From CALMSM01 sp964534095 (GTDB lineage: Bacteria; Patescibacteriota; Saccharimonadia; Saccharimonadales; CALMSM01), in contig CAZHPF010000004.1 of NCBI GenBank assembly GCA_964534095.1, positions 1-25,506 on the forward strand: 25,506 nt of DNA, written 5' to 3'. Below, one piece after another: positions 1 through 7,217 of the stretch; positions within the stretch are counted from its first letter, which is position 1; every line of letters begins with the position of its first letter. The position numbers were made by a program, and so were the translations under genes. A model generated the notes under the pieces. That model did not search any database. It was not told where the DNA came from and was given only the letters and a program-made list of their open reading frames with translations.

Positions 1-203
1 GCTACCGAAAATAATATGATGAGAGACGATGTTTTTTGAAAGTATTTCATAAGCGGAATTCTATAGCAGCAACTTGGATAAATCAAGCATGCCTGCTTTA
101 GTAACCTATGTCTGTTAGTTAAGCCTTGGTTACTTCTAGCTCGCCCTACAAACCTTAAGCAATATGGGTTAGAATGACCACATAGACTAAGCAAAGGAGG
201 GGT

Positions 204-1109
204 ATGAAGCACATTGTTCCGAATCTGTGGTTTAACGACCAAGCAGAGGAAGCAGCCGGTTTTTATATAGCGGCATTTGAAAACGCTCGGGTGACTCGAA
301 CTGATTACTACACCGACGCTGGTAAAGAACAGCATGGCCATCAAGCCGGCCAAGTCATGACCGTGGAATTTGAAATAGAAGGTATGCGGTTTGTCGGTAT
401 TAATGGGGGATCAGTGTTTTCTATCACGCCCGCTATTTCATTTTTCGTGCGTTGCAGCAGCGCTGATGAAGTTGATAAGTTGTGGGGTAAGTTGTCTGAC
501 GACGCTAAGGTACTCATGCCGCTTGATACGTATCCGTTTAGTAAGCGTTACGGTTGGCTCAGTGATAAGTTCGGTGTCTCTTGGCAGATTATTCTGGCTG
601 AAGGTGAAATTACCCAAAAGATCGTACCCTCATTGATGTTTACTCAGCACGTGTGTGGCAAAGCCGAAGAAGCTATGAATTTTTACACATCTATTCTCCC
701 TGACTCCGCTGTTGGTTCAATCGCCCGCTACCAAGCCAGCCAAGGACCAGACAAAGAAGGCAGTGTGTCATACGGAGAATTTACGCTGCTAGGGCAGCAA
801 CTGGCTTCTATGGATAGTGCCCAGGCACATGAGTTTACTTTCACGCCAGGCGTGTCTCTGCTGGTAGAGTGCGAAACTCAGGAAGAAATCGATACCTACT
901 GGCAAAAACTGTCAGCCCTGCCCGAAGCAGAAGCCTGCGGCTGGTTACAAGACAAATACGGCGTCAGCTGGCAAATATCTCCCGCCGTACTGAACGATAT
1001 GCTCAAACAAGGCACGCCAGAACAGGTTGAACGTGTTACGGCTGCTTTCATGCAAATGAAAAAATTTGACATCGCCAAACTGCAACGCGTTTACGATTCA
1101 GCAACCTAA
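204..1109 (+). CDS. Two-domain VOC (PhnB/glyoxalase-fold) family protein
   Basis: 301-aa protein made of two tandem VOC domains, about residues 1-133 and 137-275. Each opens with a strand of the type KIVPSLMF / HIVPNLWF and closes with a YGVSWQI/FGVSWQI strand, the pattern of the PhnB-like family often misannotated as 3-demethylubiquinone 3-methyltransferase. The C-terminal helix (QMKKFDIAKLQRVY) is also typical of the family. The substrate cannot be told from sequence. VOC proteins bind a metal or small ligand in the cytoplasm, and some confer resistance or act in detoxification. The start is well supported by AAGGAGG at 194-200, three bases before the ATG, and a TAGAAT -10 candidate lies at 170-175. 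A single-domain relative lies at 2939-3358. Family confident, function unknown. Confidence 0.85.
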   Translation: MKHIVPNLWFNDQAEEAAGFYIAAFENARVTRTDYYTDAGKEQHGHQAGQVMTVEFEIEGMRFVGINGGSVFSITPAISFFVRCSSADEVDKLWGKLSDDAKVLMPLDTYPFSKRYGWLSDKFGVSWQIILAEGEITQKIVPSLMFTQHVCGKAEEAMNFYTSILPDSAVGSIARYQASQGPDKEGSVSYGEFTLLGQQLASMDSAQAHEFTFTPGVSLLVECETQEEIDTYWQKLSALPEAEACGWLQDKYGVSWQISPAVLNDMLKQGTPEQVERVTAAFMQMKKFDIAKLQRVYDSAT

Positions 1110-1130
1110 TCTGGTTCTTTGCACTCAGGG

Positions 1131-1155
1131 ATCCATCATAATTAGGATATAGCTC
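1131..1155. repeat. 25-bp inverted repeat, upstream arm
   Basis: This segment is the exact reverse complement of 1502-1526 inside the asparaginase gene (25 of 25 bases; identity stops at both ends). It lies about 130 nt before the asparaginase start, upstream of the probable promoter, so it would not be part of that mRNA if transcription starts where predicted. Confidence 0.9.
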
Positions 1156-1246
1156 GACTACAGTGTAGGCATGAAGTAAAGTTCTTTTAAGCGAAGAGTA
1201 CGGGCGGAAATCATACATAGCTACATAGTCTTGCAATATATAGTTT

Positions 1247-1275
1247 TTAGCAAAAACCTTAGCGCGGGCTATAAT
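1247..1275 (+). promoter_or_regulatory. Promoter of asparaginase, leaderless type
   Basis: TTAGCA at 1247-1252, a 17-nt spacer and TATAAT at 1270-1275. Only 7 nt separate the -10 box from the ATG at 1283 and there is no Shine-Dalgarno sequence, so the predicted transcript begins at or next to the start codon. Confidence 0.65.
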
Positions 1276-1282
1276 AACTACT

Positions 1283-2320
1283 ATGCAAAAAAGAATAGCA
1301 TTTATTGGTTTTGGTGGCACTATTGCTATGGTGAGAAATGACCGGGGTTTTCTGGCACCTGCCCGTACTGCGAATGAACTGGTAGCACAAGTTCCGTTAT
1401 TGCGGGGGTTAGATGCAAAACTCGACATCATTCAGCTACAAAACAAGGACAGCACTAACCTTAATCCCGCTGACTGGCAACTTTTAATCAACAAAATAGC
1501 TGAGCTATATCCTAATTATGATGGATTCATAATTACACACGGCACCGATACTATGTCTCACACAGCTACAGCCGTGGCGTTTGCTTTTGGTCAGCAGTTA
1601 AGTAAACCAATTATGTTCACTGGTGCTCAATCACCAATGACTGATTTAGGGGGAGATGCTAGGGTAAACTTAGAACGTACGATGAAGGTAGCACTACAAG
1701 CCATTGATGATTGTATCAACGAAGTTATGATTGTGTTTTCAAACCGAGTATTACGTGCGGTTAGAACAATCAAAAAGAGTGAGTTTGGTTTTGATGCGTT
1801 TGATTCACCAGCTTTTCCTAACCTCGGAGTCATTACATCTGCAGGCATTACTTTTAGCCCGTTCGTGAGAAAATTACCAAATAAACAACATATTTACACG
1901 ATCCCTAAGCCCCAGAATACATTTTCATCCAATATTATGACTATCGACACAAAGCCTGGGCTTAATCCACAGATGATACGCGAATTAGCCAATTCATCTC
2001 ACTGCGCAGGCATTATCCTGCGCTCGTTTGGAGCAGGTATTGTACCGTCAGAGGGTAAACACTCCCTGATTCCTGTAATACAAGAAGCAGTTACCGCCGG
2101 TAAGCCGGTCATTATTACGTCAAGATTTGCGGGCGGAAAGACCGTGCAAACTGTTTATGAAACAGGACAGGCCCCTATATATGCCGGAGCAAGCCTTGCT
2201 GGGGACATGACAGATGTTGCAACCGAAGTAAAACTAGCATGGATTATGGGTCAGGGACTACATAACGTTGAAAAAATTAAAACTGAGATGCTCAAAAATT
2301 ATATAGGGGAGGTCAGCTAA
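1283..2320 (+). CDS. ansA: L-asparaginase, type I (cytoplasmic) family
   Basis: 345-aa asparaginase/glutaminase-fold enzyme that hydrolyses L-asparagine to aspartate and ammonia. The first catalytic threonine lies in GGTIA (residues 11-15), and the second catalytic segment HGTDT is at residues 86-90. The substrate-binding segment around DSTNL (56-60) and GGDARVNL in the middle are also recognisable. No signal peptide is present and the length matches cytoplasmic type I enzymes. The ATG at 1283 follows a TATAAT box by 7 nt with no ribosome binding site, so leaderless translation is likely. Residues 74-81 (ELYPNYDG) are encoded by one arm of a 25-bp inverted repeat whose other arm lies upstream of the gene. 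In an organism with few amino acid pathways it may release ammonia or aspartate from scavenged asparagine (inference). Confidence 0.92.
   Translation: MQKRIAFIGFGGTIAMVRNDRGFLAPARTANELVAQVPLLRGLDAKLDIIQLQNKDSTNLNPADWQLLINKIAELYPNYDGFIITHGTDTMSHTATAVAFAFGQQLSKPIMFTGAQSPMTDLGGDARVNLERTMKVALQAIDDCINEVMIVFSNRVLRAVRTIKKSEFGFDAFDSPAFPNLGVITSAGITFSPFVRKLPNKQHIYTIPKPQNTFSSNIMTIDTKPGLNPQMIRELANSSHCAGIILRSFGAGIVPSEGKHSLIPVIQEAVTAGKPVIITSRFAGGKTVQTVYETGQAPIYAGASLAGDMTDVATEVKLAWIMGQGLHNVEKIKTEMLKNYIGEVS
1502..1526. repeat. 25-bp inverted repeat, arm inside asparaginase gene
   Basis: Exact reverse complement of 1131-1155. In the gene frame it encodes residues 74-81, a part of the protein that fits the family. 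This makes the coding copy the likely original and the upstream copy the derived one. Confidence 0.9.
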
Positions 2321-2342
2321 TAACTCTTGTAGATATAAGAAG

Positions 2343-2363
2343 TTGACTAGGCGCAATAGTCAA
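2343..2363 (+). other. Hairpin after asparaginase gene
   Basis: TTGACTA and TAGTCAA form a 7-bp stem around a 7-nt loop, 23 nt after the asparaginase stop. It is not followed by a T-run, so it may stabilise the mRNA 3' end or be a weak terminator. A second small hairpin (CTCAA/TTGAG) follows at 2375-2388. Confidence 0.35.
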
Positions 2364-2446
2364 GGAGTTCGAATCTCAAGTCATTGAGCATTGCGGTCAG
2401 GCACCTTTCGCTCACTACGCTATATTGTCTCGCTCCAATACCTCCG

Positions 2447-2455
2447 TGCTAAAAT
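2447..2455 (+). promoter_or_regulatory. Extended -10 promoter element of DUF2200 gene
   Basis: TGC directly before TAAAAT gives an extended -10 box. A TTGTCT at 2425-2430 is a loosely spaced (19 nt) -35 candidate. The leader would be about 15 nt and carries the AGGAAGG ribosome binding site. Confidence 0.45.
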
Positions 2456-2476
2456 AAAGAAAAACAGGAAGGTATT

Positions 2477-2842
2477 ATGGCAAAACATCGGATCTATACA
2501 ATAAGTTTTGCAAGCATCTATCCCCTTTACGTCGCCAAGGCAGAGAAAAAAGGTCGCTCGAGGACAGAAGTTGATGAAATTATCTGCTGGCTGACAGGCT
2601 ATAGCCAAGAAGGCTTAGAAGCTGAATTGGAAAAACAAACAGACCTTGAGACTTTCTACAAACAGTCTCCCCGAATGAATCCTTCGCGACGATTAATCAC
2701 AGGTGTGATTTGCGGCGTCCGCGTGGAAGACATCCAAGAACCAACCATGCAGGAAATTCGCTACTTAGATAAGCTAATTGATGAGTTAGCAAAAGGAAAA
2801 GCCATGGAGAAAATATTGCGGGAGCAAAAAAGCAGCCTTTAG
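2477..2842 (+). CDS. DUF2200 domain-containing protein
   Basis: 121-aa protein covering the whole DUF2200 family. Recognisable blocks are SFASIYPLYVAKAEKKGR near the N-terminus, EVDEIICWLTGY, the central LITGVICGVRVEDI, and the C-terminal block IRYLDKLIDELAKGKAMEKI. These are family signatures of a small cytoplasmic protein of unknown function. AGGAAGG lies 5 nt before the ATG. The gene stands alone between asparaginase and a VOC gene. Family assignment is confident from recalled sequence; no biochemical role can be inferred. Confidence 0.85.
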   Translation: MAKHRIYTISFASIYPLYVAKAEKKGRSRTEVDEIICWLTGYSQEGLEAELEKQTDLETFYKQSPRMNPSRRLITGVICGVRVEDIQEPTMQEIRYLDKLIDELAKGKAMEKILREQKSSL

Positions 2843-2938
2843 TCTTCGACTTGGTTAGGTATTATTGACAGTGTTAGAATGGGCTTAATATGCTCTCAGC
2901 GTATAATAAATACTGAAACGTAATGATTAGGAGAAAAT

Positions 2939-3358
2939 ATGCAATCTAAACTCAATCCGTACCTTAGTTTTGAGGGCAATGCCCGTGAAGCGATGGAATT
3001 TTACAAAACAGTCTTTGGTGGACAATTAGACCTTTCCACTTTTGGAGAAGCCGGTATGACTGATCATGGCGTCAAACCTGACCAAATTATGCATGCGGCG
3101 CTCGTAGCCGAAAATGGCATTACACTCATGGCTTCTGACGCGGCCACCGGAATGAGAGAGTACGTAGCCGGAACAAATATGAGCATATCGCTGAGTGGTG
3201 ACAACGAGGAGGAACTAACAGGCTACTACAAAAAGCTTGTCGATGGTGGTAAAGAAGAACAGCCACTCACAAAAGCTCCTTGGGGAGACACTTTTGGTAT
3301 GTGTACCGACAAGTTCGGTACTTTCTGGATGGTGAATATCGCTGGAGCAAAGTCATAG
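2939..3358 (+). CDS. Single-domain VOC (PhnB-like) protein
   Basis: 139-aa protein with one VOC domain. It starts with LNPYLSFEGNAREAMEFY, typical of PhnB-like members, and ends with the FGTFWMVNI strand. The substrate is unknown. TAGGAG lies 7 nt before the ATG and a TATAAT box is at 2902-2907 about 30 nt upstream, so this gene has a conventional leader. It resembles each half of the 301-aa VOC protein at the window start in fold, but not closely enough to call a recent duplicate by eye. It is convergent with the sortase gene that follows. Confidence 0.87.
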   Translation: MQSKLNPYLSFEGNAREAMEFYKTVFGGQLDLSTFGEAGMTDHGVKPDQIMHAALVAENGITLMASDAATGMREYVAGTNMSISLSGDNEEELTGYYKKLVDGGKEEQPLTKAPWGDTFGMCTDKFGTFWMVNIAGAKS

Positions 3359-3443
3359 CCGAAGAGGTGTTTCGTTTGGCTGAGCATATGGGTCTGGAAC
3401 CTTGTGAATCTTGTGTTGCAAGCTAATGTGCCGTGTTTAAGCC

Positions 3444-4061
3444 TTACACTTCTTTATCAGCAAATACTACAAGCCGAGTGGAGTAACTTTTTACTGCCTG
3501 ATTCCAAACTCCTTGGCAAGTAATGAGATTGAGGTGTGCTTTTCCGTCGCTTGGACGAAACACATCCGAGTGATCCTCATTCTGTCTATACGTACTGAGT
3601 TTACGTACCACGAAGGTAATAGTCGTTCCTCTTTCATCTTCGACGTATAGTTTGTCTCCTTTTTGCAATTTATGTAAATTATCAAATACTGCCGGTATGT
3701 TATTTTTGTAGCCGAAGTGCCCGTCAATAACAGAGCTGCCCTTTTCCCCGGGACGGGGCCCATGGTCATACCAGCCGGCATTAACGGGGCTTTTTGGTAT
3801 ATCTAAGTCTCCACCAGGAGTAAGACCCACATGGTCAAGAGCGGCATCGACATTTATGGTTGGAATTTTGAGACGCACCGGAAACCCAAAGTTTACCTTT
3901 TCTGGTTTATGAAGAGTATCATCGTATGTGGTAATCGGTGCCGAGTTATTGTGGATTGGGCTTTTTAAGATTAGATAAAAAATAAACGTGATGCAAAGCG
4001 CAAACCCCGCAAGAGTAACGAGCAGTAGTCTTCGTCTTGATGAAATTTTCGGTAAATTCAT
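3444..4061 (-). CDS. Class F-like sortase (LPXTG transpeptidase)
   Basis: 205-aa sortase with an N-terminal membrane anchor (about residues 11-33, preceded by SSRRR) and an extracellular sortase domain. The catalytic triad is visible: His115 in IDGHFGY, Cys182 in LITCQG and Arg196 in YSTRLVV. The blocks RLKIPTINVDAALDHVGL and AGWYDHGPRPGEKG match the class F pattern of Actinobacteria and relatives better than class A or B. The enzyme cuts an LPXTG signal between Thr and Gly and attaches the protein to peptidoglycan or a pilin. The gene lies 43 nt downstream of an LPNTG-bearing surface protein on the same strand, so the two are probably a dedicated enzyme-substrate pair. The ribosome binding site is weak, and the start was chosen because it places the anchor at the N-terminus. 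Confidence 0.9.
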   Translation of the reverse strand: MNLPKISSRRRLLLVTLAGFALCITFIFYLILKSPIHNNSAPITTYDDTLHKPEKVNFGFPVRLKIPTINVDAALDHVGLTPGGDLDIPKSPVNAGWYDHGPRPGEKGSSVIDGHFGYKNNIPAVFDNLHKLQKGDKLYVEDERGTTITFVVRKLSTYRQNEDHSDVFRPSDGKAHLNLITCQGVWNQAVKSYSTRLVVFADKEV

Positions 4062-4104
4062 AAGGCTGGGTTAACCCGTTTATTAGCCCTTTGCGGTGTT
4101 TGGG

Positions 4105-4969
4105 CTAAATTGCCCGTTTCTTTCGAACTACGTAGGATAATGCTAAGCCAATCAAAGTTCCAGCTGGAATGATGATGACCCATGGGGTGCTGCCTTTGTG
4201 CTCAGGAGCAATTCCAGTATTTGGCAGTCCTGGCACGGTAGTAGAACTACCACTATCATTCGGGCCAAAAGTAGATGTTCCTAGACATGTCGATCCGGTT
4301 ATGGTGTTGGAATCTAGCGTCACCGCACCGGTTTGTGCCAAGACCCGGCCGTTCAAGCTTGCTCCGGTCTGCAGCGAGATGGATGTGGACGCAAGAACAC
4401 TTCCTATCAACGAAGTGTTTGTACCGAGAGTTGCAGAGCTGACCACTCGCCACCACACATTGCATGGGTCACCACCCACTACGTTGGCTGTGCCTGAAGT
4501 AATAAGTGTCGCCGCTGACTTAAAAATCCAGACGTCGGACGTGCTCCCATTGAGGGTAAGCGTTCCCGATAACTCAAAGGCATCCGCGCAGTAAACACCG
4601 GGTACGAGATTGAAGCCGACCAAGTCCTGGGTGCCCGCATAGGTAGTATCACAACCCTGGTCGATAAAACCGAAAGCAGCGGTGTTGGCATTTTGAGCCG
4701 CAAGCGAATCTCCGGCGTTACGAATTGTGCCAGGGGGGGCCAACGCTACCCGGGGGGAAACCAGTTGGGGCGCCGCCGATACTGATGCCCAGGTCTCCGG
4801 GCATTGTGGTTCCACCGGTATTTGTCACTGTTGTGTGGCCCAGAACCGAATAACTTCCTACTGTGCCTAGTGTTGGCGAAGTGGCTGCGAAGGCTGTAAT
4901 TGGCGTGGTGAGGCCAATCGTAAACGTAACAGTTAATACAGTTACTAAAGCCTTTTTAAATATTCTCAT
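4105..4969 (-). pseudogene. Frameshifted LPNTG-anchored ice-binding-like (DUF3494) surface protein
   Basis: Two overlapping frames together make one protein. The first starts at the ATG at 4969 with a signal peptide (MRIFKKALVTVLTV... ending near AFA) and the DUF3494 opening (GSYSVLGHTTVTNTG, TTMPGDLGIS, TGFPPG). The rest runs to 4105 in another frame: IRNAGDSLAAQN, the beta-solenoid, LPNTG (4213-4227), a hydrophobic helix and RKKRAI. The switch is at a C7 run on the coding strand (4733-4739). One C fewer would restore an unbroken 287-aa protein through GSVGPPGTIRN. DUF3494 proteins bind ice in some microbes and serve as adhesins or have unknown roles in others. Options are phase variation, frameshifting, recent decay or a sequencing error. 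The adjacent sortase is intact. Confidence 0.8.
4733..4739. repeat. Homopolymer tract (7 C on coding strand) at the frameshift
   Basis: Seven G on the + strand, seven C in the surface-protein gene. The upstream frame reads GGC CCC CCC TGG and ends soon after; removing one C joins it to the downstream frame and restores the family sequence. Confidence 0.85.
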
Positions 4970-5046
4970 ACTAGTTTAGTTCCTCTTAAGGTTAGCTTAC
5001 TACATACGGTCAGATTTACCTATTTTCGCAACATTTATAACGTGAG

Positions 5047-5082
5047 GTAGCGAGCTTTAGAATCCCTCCTCCCTCTCGCTAC
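5047..5082. other. Stem-loop between tRNA-Gln and surface-protein gene
   Basis: GTAGCGAG (5047-5054) pairs with CTCGCTAC (5075-5082), 8 bp around a 20-nt loop. The loop holds the 14-nt sequence that is complementary to the 3' end of tRNA-Gln. On the minus strand it lies about 70 nt past the tRNA and could act in its 3' processing or termination, but it has no T-run. Confidence 0.4.
5060..5073. repeat. 14-bp inverted copy of the tRNA-Gln 3' end
   Basis: Exact reverse complement of 5158-5171, which covers part of the T-arm and acceptor stem of tRNA-Gln. It sits in the loop of a stem-loop about 80 nt downstream of the tRNA. Confidence 0.75.
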
Positions 5083-5151
5083 TCCCATACTACTGCCATT
5101 AACACTGTGATATATATCACTATCTTTAAATACTTATGTTAGTCCTGCATC

Positions 5152-5226
5152 TGGCTGGGGAGGAGGGATTCGAACCCCCGAATGCCAGGACCAGAACCTG
5201 GTGCCTTACCACTTGGCCACTCCCCA
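5152..5226 (-). tRNA. tRNA-Gln (anticodon CTG)
   Basis: 75 nt including an encoded CCA. The acceptor stem TGGGGAG pairs with CTCCCCA, the D-arm carries GGCCAAGTGGTAAGGC, the anticodon stem CCAGG/CCTGG encloses loop TTCTGGT with anticodon CTG, and the T-arm carries GGTTCGAATCC. Discriminator G73 is followed by CCA. All arms fit bacterial tRNA-Gln. Confidence 0.96.
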
Positions 5227-5250
5227 ATAAAACGCCACCCAAGCGGAACG

Positions 5251-5279
5251 ATTGTAACAAATTAACCCTTCAGCGTCTA
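5251..5279 (-). promoter_or_regulatory. Promoter of tRNA-Gln
   Basis: On the minus strand, TAGACG (5274-5279), a 17-nt spacer and TACAAT (5251-5256), followed by the tRNA 5' end 24 nt later. Confidence 0.5.
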
Positions 5280-5283
5280 GTTA

Positions 5284-5296
5284 GGCAAGCGCGTAG
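5284..5296 (+). repeat. 13-bp direct repeat shared with the polyprenyl synthase gene
   Basis: GGCAAGCGCGTAG here is repeated at 5554-5566 inside the synthase gene. With flanks, 17 of 19 positions agree. The upstream copy lies about 65 nt before the start codon. Confidence 0.7.
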
Positions 5297-5346
5297 TCAA
5301 CTGGCAAACATTTAAGTCTTGTCTCTCGAGAACGCTACTCCTTGTC

Positions 5347-5355
5347 TGCTACACT
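5347..5355 (+). promoter_or_regulatory. Extended -10 promoter of polyprenyl synthase
   Basis: TGC followed by TACACT, 6 nt before the ATG at 5362. There is no good -35 and no Shine-Dalgarno, which suggests an extended -10 promoter with a leaderless transcript. Confidence 0.5.
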
Positions 5356-5361
5356 AGACAG

Positions 5362-6348
5362 ATGAACGCCAACAAGACCATAGCTACATTAGGATTATCC
5401 GCTACGCTACCTTATCTACAGGAAGTTGAACGCGTTATGGCAAACGAGCTGCAGGGTTCTGACAGTACGATTACCCGCCCGGCTCTACGGACACTGCAAG
5501 CCAGCGGCAAACGGTTACGGCCTGCGCTCGTTATTGCTGTCGTACAGTGTTTGGGCAAGCGCGTAGACACGACGGTGGTTAAAGCTGCAGCCGCGGTGGA
5601 ACTTCTACACATCGCTTCGTTAATTCATGACGATATTATTGATAACTCCACAACGCGCCATACTATTGCCACCATTAATGCGCTGGAAGGATCCGATCAA
5701 GCGTTACTTGTCGGTGATTACCTTATAGCTACCGGCCTGCGACTCGCCATAGATGCCCAACCCCAAGCGGGCAGTATTCTGGCGAGCGCTTTTGCCAACG
5801 TCTGTGTAGGCCAAAGCCAGGAAACAGCCACTACTTTTAATCTCAACCGAAGCACCGAGGGATACCTTGAGTCTATTCGCAAAAAAAGTGGCGCCCTGTT
5901 CGGCGCAGCCTGTGCGATGGGCGGAGCATGCGCTCAGGCTACTCCTCAACAAATCAGTCATCTGGCTACCTATGGTGAGATATTCGGCACTAGCTTCCAG
6001 ATTATTGATGACCTTCTTGATTTATTTGCTACTTCAGAGCAAATCGGAAAGCCAATCGGCAACGATATCAAAGAGGGGGTATACACATTGCCGGTACTGC
6101 ATGCGCTTGCGGGTAGTAATAAAGAAAAGTTGACTCGTCTCATACGCCAATCAGACACAACTGCTATTTTACAGTTGCTTCTCGCTGATAAAGCCGTAGA
6201 GAAAACCTTCGCCCATATTCACACGCTTAACCAAAAAGCAGCCGTTATCATTAAAAAGTGTAAGGTTAATAACCTAGCAAACACTCTCGTCAACCTCCCC
6301 CAGCAATACCAAATGATGGCGCTTGGCGACAACTTCCCGACTCTTTAG
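5362..6348 (+). CDS. trans-Polyprenyl diphosphate synthase
   Basis: 328-aa all-helical isoprenyl synthase that extends allylic diphosphates with isopentenyl diphosphate. Motifs visible in order: GKRLRP (substrate binding), the first Asp-rich motif in HDDIIDNS, RKKSGALF, and the second Asp-rich motif in IIDDLLDL, then GKPIGNDIKEG. The length suits medium- to long-chain enzymes (IspB/HepT type), but chain length is not reliably readable here. It is convergent with cyoE, and its stop codon overlaps the cyoE stop by 2 nt. Products could be a quinone tail, a lipid-carrier precursor or, if farnesyl-length, the substrate of CyoE. No Shine-Dalgarno is present; an extended -10 lies 6 nt before the start. 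Confidence 0.92.
   Translation: MNANKTIATLGLSATLPYLQEVERVMANELQGSDSTITRPALRTLQASGKRLRPALVIAVVQCLGKRVDTTVVKAAAAVELLHIASLIHDDIIDNSTTRHTIATINALEGSDQALLVGDYLIATGLRLAIDAQPQAGSILASAFANVCVGQSQETATTFNLNRSTEGYLESIRKKSGALFGAACAMGGACAQATPQQISHLATYGEIFGTSFQIIDDLLDLFATSEQIGKPIGNDIKEGVYTLPVLHALAGSNKEKLTRLIRQSDTTAILQLLLADKAVEKTFAHIHTLNQKAAVIIKKCKVNNLANTLVNLPQQYQMMALGDNFPTL
5554..5566 (+). repeat. 13-bp direct repeat, copy inside polyprenyl synthase gene
   Basis: Same sequence as 5284-5296, here in the codons for the GKRVD part of the protein, which fits the family and is the likely original copy. Confidence 0.7.
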
Positions 6349-7217
6349 GGCAGCACTGCACCGAGCGGCAACATTACAGAAAACATCATCAGCACTAGCA
6401 ATGCTTTATGGAACATCATCCGAGCCCACGCCTCGCTATCTCTGGTTTTGAACCCTTGAGCTGCCAGCCAGATCCAATACAGCCCTAGCGTTCCCATGAC
6501 CACAGCATACACATATCCCGTGTAACCAGCTACAGCAAGCATCAAACTTGATACCACAAATAACACCGTATATATGAAGATCTGATTGATGGTACTTTTA
6601 ACTGACACTGCGACTGACATCACAGGAATCTTGGCGGCTTTATACTCTTTGCGGCGATAAATAGAGATAGAGTAAAACTCCGGAAACTGCCAAAAGAACA
6701 AACAAGCAAAAAGTAACACGGCCGCCACATCAATAGTGTTAGTGGCAGCACAGTAGCCAGCCACAATCGGCAAAGCACCCGATATGCTCCCCACCAGCGT
6801 GCCATGAACCGAACGACGTTTAGACCACGCGCCATACAGCCAAACATACGTTACGAATCCAATCGTACCAATTGCTACCACCAGCCAGTTAACCCATACT
6901 GCCAATACGACAATACCGACAATACCGAGAAGTATAGAGAAAACAACGGCGTTGCGGCCTGGTAACTGTCCGCTCGCAACCACTCTTGTTTTAGTACGCT
7001 CCATAACACGGTCAATATCTTGGTCAAGATAGTTGTTGAGCACACATGCAGCAGCGATCACTAAGGTCGTTCCGGTAATAGCGGCCGCAAACAGCCAAAC
7101 GTCAAAGCTATGCGCATTGCCAGCCGCCAATAAAAAGCCGGCAGCAGTGCTCAATACATTCCCATACGTAACGTGAGGTTTCGTTAATGAATAGTATTGT
7201 TTAACTATGCCGGCCAC
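6345..7217 (-). CDS. cyoE: Heme O synthase (protoheme IX farnesyltransferase)
   Basis: 290-aa UbiA-family membrane prenyltransferase that farnesylates heme b to heme O for the bo3 oxidase. The prenyl-diphosphate motif is N61-x3-D65-x3-D69 followed by RTKTR (74-78), and the second conserved region is around KRRSVHGT (133-140) with SGALP. About nine hydrophobic segments are visible. The start is GTG at 7217, overlapping the TAG stop of cyoD by one base, so translation is coupled. One oddity: the usual WQ-x-PHF motif after the sixth helix reads WQFPEF, with Glu180 (codon GAG) at the normally conserved His. It is the last gene of the operon. No heme-synthesis gene is in the window, so heme may be imported (inference). 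Confidence 0.93.
   Translation of the reverse strand: MAGIVKQYYSLTKPHVTYGNVLSTAAGFLLAAGNAHSFDVWLFAAAITGTTLVIAAACVLNNYLDQDIDRVMERTKTRVVASGQLPGRNAVVFSILLGIVGIVVLAVWVNWLVVAIGTIGFVTYVWLYGAWSKRRSVHGTLVGSISGALPIVAGYCAATNTIDVAAVLLFACLFFWQFPEFYSISIYRRKEYKAAKIPVMSVAVSVKSTINQIFIYTVLFVVSSLMLAVAGYTGYVYAVVMGTLGLYWIWLAAQGFKTRDSEAWARMMFHKALLVLMMFSVMLPLGAVLP

Noticed and set aside
1048..1431. 127-codon minus-strand frame containing ELYPNYDG as in asparaginase
   Set aside because: The likeness comes only from the 25-bp inverted repeat; the rest is unrelated and overlaps the promoter and start of asparaginase. Not a truncated gene copy.
2340..2390. tRNA-like fragment (GGAGTTCGAATCTC)
   Set aside because: Looks like a T-arm, but only three base pairs form and no acceptor or anticodon arms match; not a tRNA.
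3272..3424. Open frame overlapping the VOC gene end with CESC near its stop
   Set aside because: No start with a ribosome binding site and most of it overlaps the VOC gene in another frame; taken as a shadow.
5060..5171. Attachment site (att) of an integrated element at tRNA-Gln
   Set aside because: The copy of the tRNA 3' end is inverted, not direct, and only 85 nt away, with no integrase gene in the window.
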